Below, piece by piece: positions 7,009 through 9,877 of a stretch of DNA of 9,877 nt. The position numbers and the translations under genes are program-made. The DNA is from an uncultured Erysipelotrichaceae bacterium (GTDB lineage: Bacteria; Bacillota_I; Bacilli_A; Erysipelotrichales; Coprobacillaceae). The stretch spans positions 1 to 9,877 of the forward strand of contig CAMFRJ010000025.1 of assembly GCA_945981915.1 (NCBI GenBank), given 5' to 3'. A model generated the notes under the pieces. The model saw only the letters and a list, made by a program, of their open reading frames with translations, made no database searches and was not told the DNA's origin. Every line of letters begins with the position of its first letter. The stretch's first letter is position 1.

Positions 7009-7912
7009 TCAATGAATGAATTTGATGATATCATCTTCATTTTCAATATCAAATATTTGAATCATCAACTGATTGATTCGTTCAGTTGATGATGTTTCAA
7101 TCAGATGTATGATTTGATCTGATAGTTTTCCTAGTTTCTTTGTCAAAAGCAAAACAACCACATTTCTTTTTTCTTCTTGTTTTCCTTGTTCTCGTCCAAT
7201 TCTTTTGCCTTCTTCTACTTTTCTTTGTGCATATCTTTCCATCGCTTCACACATATTGATCTCCTCCTTGTCTTGTCTAGCTTCTTCAATTAGCCATTTG
7301 CTTTTGGTAATATACCCTGCTGTTAATGCAGCTTCTTTTGTTAATAGAATTTGTTCCATATCTTTCTTTTCAACATCATAGATACTTTGTATTGCATATA
7401 TCATATCTCTTGTTTCCTGATCATCAATGTAGGCTGTATCAATATCTTTGATATCAACCAGGATCATTCTGTAATCATTGAAATATCGTTCCAATTCTTC
7501 TGGTATATCATCCATCATCTCTTTAAGCCTTCTATGACTGTTCCACTTCTTTTCCCCTATATAAAAGACAATGGTAAACACCTGTATCAGTTTGTTTTGA
7601 TTTTGATACTGGTTGTAGTAGTTAAGCATATCATAAATACATTTCTTAAAGGCATGGACTTATCAATATCACTTTGATTCTCTATGGCTATTAATGAATA
7701 AAATCCATGAATATCTGCTTTTTGATGATATCTCTAATTCTTCTGATACCGAGTTGTTGATTAATGATATTTGTTTCTTCATTTTGATAGTTTGAAAGGC
7801 TATCTTTTTCAATAAGTGTTTCTCCTTGAAAAAGAATCGCATTGCATAGTGATGAAAAACGACGGTTGTTGATAAAGAATGATTTGCAAACCACATCTGT
7901 ACGGATTTCCAT
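7009..7912 (-). pseudogene. Rpn/PD-(D/E)XK nuclease-family transposase-like protein, broken by two frameshifts
   Basis: The gene reads as one ~300-aa protein only if two single-base losses are repaired. Frame 1 runs from the ATG at 7912 (AAAGGAGG five bases upstream) to about 7719, starting MEIRTDVVCKSFF and including SLCNAILFQGE. After an A-run, frame 2 (7718-7650) encodes DIHGFYSLIAIENQSDID, which holds the E-x-Q pair of the nuclease core. After a T-run, frame 3 (7647-7009) continues KKCIYDMLNYYNQYQNQN and then a charged C-terminal half with EEGKRIGREQGKQEEKR. This order matches the family annotated as Rpn recombination-promoting nuclease or PD-(D/E)XK nuclease transposase (PF12784), often multicopy in Erysipelotrichia-like genomes; in E. 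coli, Rpn proteins promote RecA-independent recombination. As read, frame 1 stops at 7691 and would give a 73-aa peptide missing the catalytic core. Sequencing error in the homopolymers is the main alternative. Confidence 0.88.
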
Positions 7913-7917
7913 AATAA

Positions 7918-8031
7918 CCTCCTTTATTTGTGGTTTTATATTTGAAATGTTTTGATATTTTGATATTTTATTGAGAGGTTATCTTTTTTTATTATACAAC
8001 AATTCATTATAACTGAACAACTTTTTGTTCA
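7918..8031 (-). promoter_or_regulatory. Promoter and leader of the nuclease relic
   Basis: On the minus strand TTGTTC (8020-8015) lies 18 bases before TATAAT (7996-7991), followed by a ~65-base AT-rich leader and AAAGGAGG (7925-7918). The -35 is one arm of a 7-bp inverted repeat, TGAACAA (8014-8020) with TTGTTCA (8025-8031), which could be an operator. The leader also carries a tandem pair of TTTGATAT (7951-7966, plus strand). The control region looks intact even though the gene is broken. Confidence 0.55.
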
Positions 8032-8071
8032 TTGAAACAAAACTTGAGACAAATGTGAGATTTTTTTGAGA

Positions 8072-8100
8072 CAAAAAAAGAGAAGAACAAATTGTTCTTC
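8072..8100 (-). terminator. Rho-independent terminator of ileS
   Basis: On the minus strand, five bases after the ileS stop codon, GAAGAACAA and TTGTTCTTC (8100-8092 and 8090-8082) form a perfect inverted repeat. It is followed by TC and seven T. In RNA the loop would open to about five bases, leaving a 7-bp stem. Position, stem and T-run all fit. Confidence 0.85.
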
Positions 8101-8104
8101 CCAT

Positions 8105-9877
8105 CTAATCAGCAACTCTATGCATAACACTTGCACATTTATGGCATAATTCTCCATCCATTTCACTTTCATCATAATAGTTCCAGCATCTTGGACATTG
8201 AACACCATTGAATTTTTCTACTTTGATGTAGCAAGTATCATATTCATCTAATGTTTGATCATCTACTAATTCAACCTTAGCAACAATAAATAATTGCTTA
8301 AGATCATCTTTTAATTTTTCCATATCTTTATAATCATCTTTTAAAGATAATGTCACTTTTGTTTCCATATTCGATTTGATGATCTTTTCATTTCTTAGAC
8401 CTTCCATAGATCTTAAGACATCTTTTCTTAGATCCATGAATCTTGTGAAGAAGTCTAAAACTTCTTGTTCATTTTCAATATCAAATAATTCGTATTTTGG
8501 TTCTAAGAAAACAGATTCTGCTTGATCATCATCACAATGGAAATGATCATGTAATTCTTCACTTGTAAAGACTAAAACTGGTGATAATAATTTCATCATG
8601 ATTTTTGCATTATAATATAATACAGTTTGAACTTGTCTTCTTCTTAAAGAATCAGCAGCTTCGATATATAAGATATCTTTTGTGAAATCCATATAGAATG
8701 AACTTAATGTATTTGTAAAGTAATTAAGGATTTCTTGGTTCGCAGTAGCAAAATCATATTCACTATAAGCTTTATCATATGCTTTCATTAATTGATTTAA
8801 TTTCGCTAACATATATTTATCAACATCTGGTAAATCATTCACTGCAATAAGATCACTCGCTTTAAAATCATTTAAATTACCTAAAACGAATCTCATCGTA
8901 TTTCTAATCTTACGATATCCTTCAGCCACTTGTTTCATGATATCATCAGAAATACGAACATCTTGTTGATATGCTACTGATGTTGCCCAAAGTCTGACAA
9001 TATCTGCACCATATTGATTCACCAATTTAATTGGATCAACAGTATTTCCTAATGATTTAGACATTTTATTTCCTTTACCATCTAAAACAAATCCATGTGA
9101 TAAAACTGTTTTATATGGTGCTTTCCCATGAGCTGCTACACCAATGATCAATGAAGAGTTAAACCATCCTCGATATTGATCACTACCTTCAAAGTATAGA
9201 TCTACTGGATAATCATATCCTCTTTCAATCATGACACCTGTATGTGAACTTCCTGAATCAAACCATACATCCATGATATCCTTTTCTTTTTTGAAGATAC
9301 CATTTGGTGAATGTTCATTTGTATATCCTTCAGGTAAAAGATCTTTTTCATCTCTTTCAAACCATACGTTTGAACCATATTCTCTAAATAATTGAGAAAC
9401 ATGATCAAATACTTCTTGCTCAATAATTGGCGTTCCATCTTCACAATAGAAAATAGGAATTGGGACACCCCAAGTACGTTGACGCGAAATACACCAGTCT
9501 CCACGTTCTTTGATCATATTATGAATTCTGATATGTCCCCACTCATTTAACCAGTTAACATTGTCAATTTCATCTAATAATTGATCCCTAATCTTATCTA
9601 GAGAACAGAACCATTGATCAGTCGCTCTAAAGATAATTGGTTTTTTTGTACGCCAATCATGTGGATAACTATGAGTGATAAATTCTAATTTTAATAAAGC
9701 ACCGATTTCATCTAATTTTAAAGTGACTGTCTTATTAGCATCATCAACATATTGACCAGCTAACCATTCTCCACAGTCTTCCATCATACAACCATGTTCA
9801 TCAACATTACAATATGCTGGTAAACCATATTTTTGACCAACAAAGAAGTCGTCAGCCCCAAATCCAGGTGCTGTATG
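8105..9877 (-). CDS. ileS: Isoleucyl-tRNA synthetase, 3' part (590 residues; N-terminus outside the window)
   Basis: This class I aminoacyl-tRNA synthetase charges tRNA-Ile and edits misactivated valine. The frame stays open to the right edge, so the ATG at 9787 is internal. Numbering the fragment from 9877, it begins in the editing domain with HTAPGFGADDF (1-11), keeping the His and the second Asp of the editing motif (canonical HTAPGHG has His where Phe stands here). It continues with WCISRQRTWGVPIP (128-141), DVWFDSGSS (203-211) and the ATP-binding KMSKS loop (271-275). A helical anticodon-binding region follows. The C-terminus carries a zinc ribbon, CPRCWNYY...LCHKCASVM, with two intact CxxC pairs, as in the bacterial-type IleRS. 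About a third of the ~900-residue protein is missing on the right, along with the promoter and any T-box leader. A terminator follows the stop. Confidence 0.97.
   Translation of the reverse strand, partial: HTAPGFGADDFFVGQKYGLPAYCNVDEHGCMMEDCGEWLAGQYVDDANKTVTLKLDEIGALLKLEFITHSYPHDWRTKKPIIFRATDQWFCSLDKIRDQLLDEIDNVNWLNEWGHIRIHNMIKERGDWCISRQRTWGVPIPIFYCEDGTPIIEQEVFDHVSQLFREYGSNVWFERDEKDLLPEGYTNEHSPNGIFKKEKDIMDVWFDSGSSHTGVMIERGYDYPVDLYFEGSDQYRGWFNSSLIIGVAAHGKAPYKTVLSHGFVLDGKGNKMSKSLGNTVDPIKLVNQYGADIVRLWATSVAYQQDVRISDDIMKQVAEGYRKIRNTMRFVLGNLNDFKASDLIAVNDLPDVDKYMLAKLNQLMKAYDKAYSEYDFATANQEILNYFTNTLSSFYMDFTKDILYIEAADSLRRRQVQTVLYYNAKIMMKLLSPVLVFTSEELHDHFHCDDDQAESVFLEPKYELFDIENEQEVLDFFTRFMDLRKDVLRSMEGLRNEKIIKSNMETKVTLSLKDDYKDMEKLKDDLKQLFIVAKVELVDDQTLDEYDTCYIKVEKFNGVQCPRCWNYYDESEMDGELCHKCASVMHRVAD

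Noticed and set aside
7351..7677. 108-codon plus-strand frame opposite the nuclease relic
   Set aside because: It is a low-complexity hydrophobic translation of the antisense strand of the relic's conserved coding sequence.
9229..9504. 91-codon minus-strand frame inside ileS
   Set aside because: It is an out-of-frame reading of conserved IleRS sequence without independent signals.

Overview
The window is AT-rich chromosomal DNA (roughly one third G+C by eye) from a low-GC Gram-positive bacterium. TGA is used as a stop codon (the Sel1 gene and the nuclease relic both end in it) and tryptophan is TGG, so the mollicute code is not in use. Strong GGAGG-type ribosome binding sites, a bacterial zinc-ribbon IleRS, an M29 aminopeptidase, a Sel1-repeat protein and an Rpn-type nuclease relic together suggest a gut Erysipelotrichales/Coprobacillaceae-like firmicute. 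The lineage is an inference; no rRNA is present.

Layout, left to right. Positions 1-50 hold the promoter and ribosome binding site of a leftward gene that starts just outside the window. Next is a small leftward orphan gene (100-363) between two weak terminators. A leftward cluster follows. It is transcribed from about 5690 down to 380, in the order: membrane-anchored EIIB-like protein, hairpin, Sel1-repeat protein, M29 aminopeptidase, release factor 3 (prfC). The Sel1 and aminopeptidase genes overlap by ATGA and so are probably translationally coupled. The first gene of the cluster diverges from a rightward SEDS-family (FtsW/RodA/SpoVE) cell-wall polymerase gene. Both share a short intergenic promoter region containing a perfect 14-bp palindrome.

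The SEDS gene ends at a long AT-rich hairpin shared with a converging, broken Rpn/PD-(D/E)XK nuclease gene (7009-7912). That relic still has a good promoter and ribosome binding site but carries two single-base frameshifts in homopolymer runs. The right end is the 3' two-thirds of ileS (8105-9877), leftward, with its own terminator.

Most of the window is housekeeping: translation (ileS, prfC), peptide turnover (aminopeptidase) and cell wall (SEDS). I see no defence island, CRISPR array, integrase, tRNA or clear undescribed multi-gene system. The most unusual items are the EIIB-like domain on a membrane anchor whose phosphorylatable cysteine is replaced by Asn, and a possible degenerate kinase N-lobe fused in front of the Sel1 array. 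The split Rpn relic and the odd initiation region of the small orphan gene are next. There is no gene-free stretch longer than 300 bases; the longest gap is 7913-8104.
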